A stretch of 7,024 bases of DNA from the NCBI GenBank assembly GCA_002389385.1, contig DGOK01000005.1, positions 1 to 7,024 of the forward strand, in the 5' to 3' direction. This DNA is from Rhodospirillaceae bacterium UBA4468. GTDB lineage: Bacteria; Pseudomonadota; Alphaproteobacteria; Rhodospirillales; Casp-alpha2. Shown here in pieces: positions 5,571-7,024 of this stretch. The translations under genes were made by a program, and so were the position numbers. Each line of letters opens with the position of its first letter. Within the stretch, counting starts at the first letter, position 1. Under the pieces are notes generated by a model. The model was not told where the DNA came from. It saw only the letters and a program-made list of their open reading frames with translations, and did not search any database.

Positions 5571-6208
5571 ACCATTTCCTCGTCGCTGATAAGTGGTACA
5601 AATCGCACCAAACCTAAGTCTTCAGTTTCGATGTCATCTTCTGTCTTCCGAATTCGAAGCAAATGCTGATCACGTTCATTGAGACCAACGGGGACAACCA
5701 TAATGCCACCGACGTCCAACTGAGATAACAACACATGCGGCACATCGATTGCCGCTGCGGTTACAATAATACGACTGAATGGTGCCTGCTCAGACCACCC
5801 CATGGATCCGTCACCACATCGTGTCACGACGTTCCGAAATTTCAGGACTTCAAAACGTTGCTCAGCTTCGAGGTGCAAAGGCTTATGGCGTTCGATCGTG
5901 TAAACACGTCGACATAGTGGCGCCAAGATCGCGGTTTGATATCCAGACCCGGTGCCAATTTCAAGAACTTTAACGCGATCATTAAGTTCCAATGCCTGCG
6001 TCATCGTCGCAACAACACTTGGTTGAGAAATAGTTTGGTGCTGACCTATTGGTAAAGGCGTGTTCTCGTAAGACCGATTACGAAAAGCCTCAGGCACAAA
6101 CAATTCACGCGGGGTCGCATACATTGTCGCAAGCACAGCTTCGTCTGTGATGCCGTCATTAATCAACGCAGCGCGCAGCGTATCCGCATCACGCTTTTCG
6201 ACAATCAT
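5567..6208 (-). CDS. pcm: Protein-L-isoaspartate O-methyltransferase
   Basis: A cytoplasmic repair enzyme that transfers a methyl group from S-adenosylmethionine to L-isoaspartyl residues in aged proteins, letting them revert to aspartate. The product is 213 aa, normal for the family. Motifs seen are YATPRELFVPE (30-40), the PCMT signature IGQHQTISQP (54-63), SAM motif I VLEIGTGSGYQTA (81-93), the acidic post-I ERH (106-108), motif II RIIVTAAA (146-153), VGGIMVVPVG (166-175) and the C-terminal VRFVPL (201-206). The ATG at 6208 overlaps the surE stop in ATGA (4 nt). A weak AAGG lies about 9-10 nt upstream, so coupling to surE translation is likely. The pairing with surE upstream and an nlpD-type gene downstream matches the classical stress-survival cluster. 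No key residue appears missing. Confidence 0.97.
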   Translation of the reverse strand: MIVEKRDADTLRAALINDGITDEAVLATMYATPRELFVPEAFRNRSYENTPLPIGQHQTISQPSVVATMTQALELNDRVKVLEIGTGSGYQTAILAPLCRRVYTIERHKPLHLEAEQRFEVLKFRNVVTRCGDGSMGWSEQAPFSRIIVTAAAIDVPHVLLSQLDVGGIMVVPVGLNERDQHLLRIRKTEDDIETEDLGLVRFVPLISDEEMV

Positions 6209-6987
6209 TTCATTTTGCCTTTGAGTGTTTTGAGTATGGAACTGTGCGTTAGATCGAGCGCCAATGGCGTCACAGCAATAGCCCCATCGTTTACAGCCGC
6301 AAGATCACTGCCCTTAAGGAATTTCTGCTCATCGCGCTGCGGACCGATCCAAAAGTATTCATCTCCACGAGGATCAACGCCGCGCGTTAGCTCGCCACCA
6401 ATCTTACGGCGACCCTGACGGCAAACTTCTATACCAGTCACTTTTGCCGCTGTCCGGTCTGGGAAGTTCACATTCATGAAAATTCCCTTAGGCCAGCCGG
6501 CACTCAGCAATTGCTTTAAAACTTTCGGCATCCAGGTCTTAGCCGTCGCCCACTTTACCTTATGGCGATCTTCATAGACCTGACTGAGAGCGATTGAAGG
6601 AATGCCTAACAAGGCCCCTTCCATCGCAGCCGCAACTGTGCCGGAATACGTAACGTCTTCACCTAGATTACCCCCTCTATTGATTCCAGATAAAATCAGA
6701 TCAGGCGGACCGTCTTTCATCACTTCATTCACACCCAGCAGTACCGCATCTGTCGGCGTACCATCTACGGCGTAACGATGATCCGAAATGTGACGGATGC
6801 GCAGAGGTCTCCGTAATGTCAGCGAATGACTGGTTGCAGATTGTTCTGTTTCCGGTGCGACAACCCATAGCTCGCCAACCAAAGGTCGGATCGCATCTTC
6901 AAGGGTTTTCAAGCCGGGTGCATGAATGCCATCGTCATTCGATAAGAGCACACGTGCTTTCTTGAGATTCATACCTGCATCAGCCAT
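6205..6987 (-). CDS. surE: 5'/3'-nucleotidase SurE
   Basis: A cytoplasmic metal-dependent phosphatase acting on nucleoside monophosphates (and in some species short polyphosphate). It is 260 aa. Family motifs are LLSNDDGIHAPGL (14-26) with metal ligands D18 and D19, VVAPETEQSATSHSLT (42-57) with ligand S50, GTPTDAVLLGVN (76-87), SGINRGGNLGEDVTYSGTVA (100-119) with ligand N103, MNVNFPD (171-177) and DPRGDEYFWIG (205-215). The first ATG is at 6987, where it overlaps the end of serS by 8 nt and has a distant GAAGG (about 12 nt). A second in-frame ATG at 6972 (MNLKKARVLL) also fits the family N-terminus and would remove the overlap, but has AGG only 1 nt away. The first is chosen provisionally. 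The stop overlaps the pcm start by 4 nt. Confidence 0.97.
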   Translation of the reverse strand: MADAGMNLKKARVLLSNDDGIHAPGLKTLEDAIRPLVGELWVVAPETEQSATSHSLTLRRPLRIRHISDHRYAVDGTPTDAVLLGVNEVMKDGPPDLILSGINRGGNLGEDVTYSGTVAAAMEGALLGIPSIALSQVYEDRHKVKWATAKTWMPKVLKQLLSAGWPKGIFMNVNFPDRTAAKVTGIEVCRQGRRKIGGELTRGVDPRGDEYFWIGPQRDEQKFLKGSDLAAVNDGAIAVTPLALDLTHSSILKTLKGKMK

Positions 6988-7024
6988 TCGCTTTAAGTAC
7001 CTTCAATCCGCCCATGTAGGGCTG
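6980..7024 (-). CDS. serS: Seryl-tRNA synthetase, C-terminal 14 residues only
   Basis: The minus strand from the window edge reads QPYMGGLKVLKANG and then TGA at 6982-6980. The PYMGG segment resembles the end of seryl-tRNA synthetases (as in RPYMGG), and serS is the usual gene before surE in alphaproteobacteria. The stop falls inside the first codons of surE (8-nt overlap if surE starts at 6987). The call rests on a short match plus position, so it is probable and not proven. The catalytic domain lies outside the window. Confidence 0.72.
   Translation of the reverse strand, partial: QPYMGGLKVLKANG

Noticed and set aside
1..7024. CRISPR arrays, insertion sequences, tRNA or rRNA genes, attachment sites
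   Set aside because: No regularly spaced repeats, transposase motifs, terminal inverted repeats, tRNA-like cloverleaf segments or rRNA sequences were seen. Nearly all bases are accounted for by conserved housekeeping genes.

Overview
The window is a compact, gene-dense piece of bacterial chromosome of ordinary housekeeping type, with base composition near 50% GC by eye. Gene content and order (serS-surE-pcm-LysM/LytM lipoprotein, then a DUF815 ATPase, then yajC-secD-secF-Mth938 family) match an arrangement typical of Alphaproteobacteria. The Mth938/NDUFAF3-type gene directly behind secF and the absence of rpoS after the nlpD-like gene support that class. I cannot name the genus. There is no mobile element, CRISPR array, tRNA or rRNA, and no sign of recent transfer.

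Layout on the + strand coordinates: (1) 1-3453, minus strand, is a four-gene unit transcribed right to left: yajC, secD, secF and a Mth938-domain gene whose 3' end is cut by the window edge. Gaps are 24, 10 and 20 bp. (2) 3454-3620 is a 167-bp divergent intergenic region. It holds a good sigma70-type promoter for yajC framed by an imperfect inverted repeat, and a weaker promoter candidate for the opposite gene. (3) 3621-4478, plus strand, is the only rightward gene, an AAA+ ATPase of the DUF815 family, apparently without a ribosome binding site. (4) 4482-7024, minus strand, is a second leftward unit: the last 14 codons of serS, surE, pcm and an nlpD-like lipoprotein gene. Each start overlaps the preceding stop by 4-8 nt. 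The nlpD-like gene and the ATPase gene converge with 3 bp between their stop codons.

Functionally, the left unit builds the SecDF-YajC accessory complex of the Sec translocon, with a small protein whose mitochondrial relatives help assemble respiratory complex I. The right unit combines seryl-tRNA charging, nucleotide and protein damage repair (SurE, Pcm) and an outer-membrane regulator of septal peptidoglycan hydrolysis (NlpD). The NlpD LytM domain has lost key metal ligands, so it should act as an amidase activator and not as an enzyme. The least understood member is the DUF815 ATPase. I found no wholly new system here. The best leads are that ATPase and its possibly leaderless transcript, the NDUFAF3-like linkage to secDF, the inverted repeat around the yajC promoter, and the repeat-bearing acidic tail of YajC.
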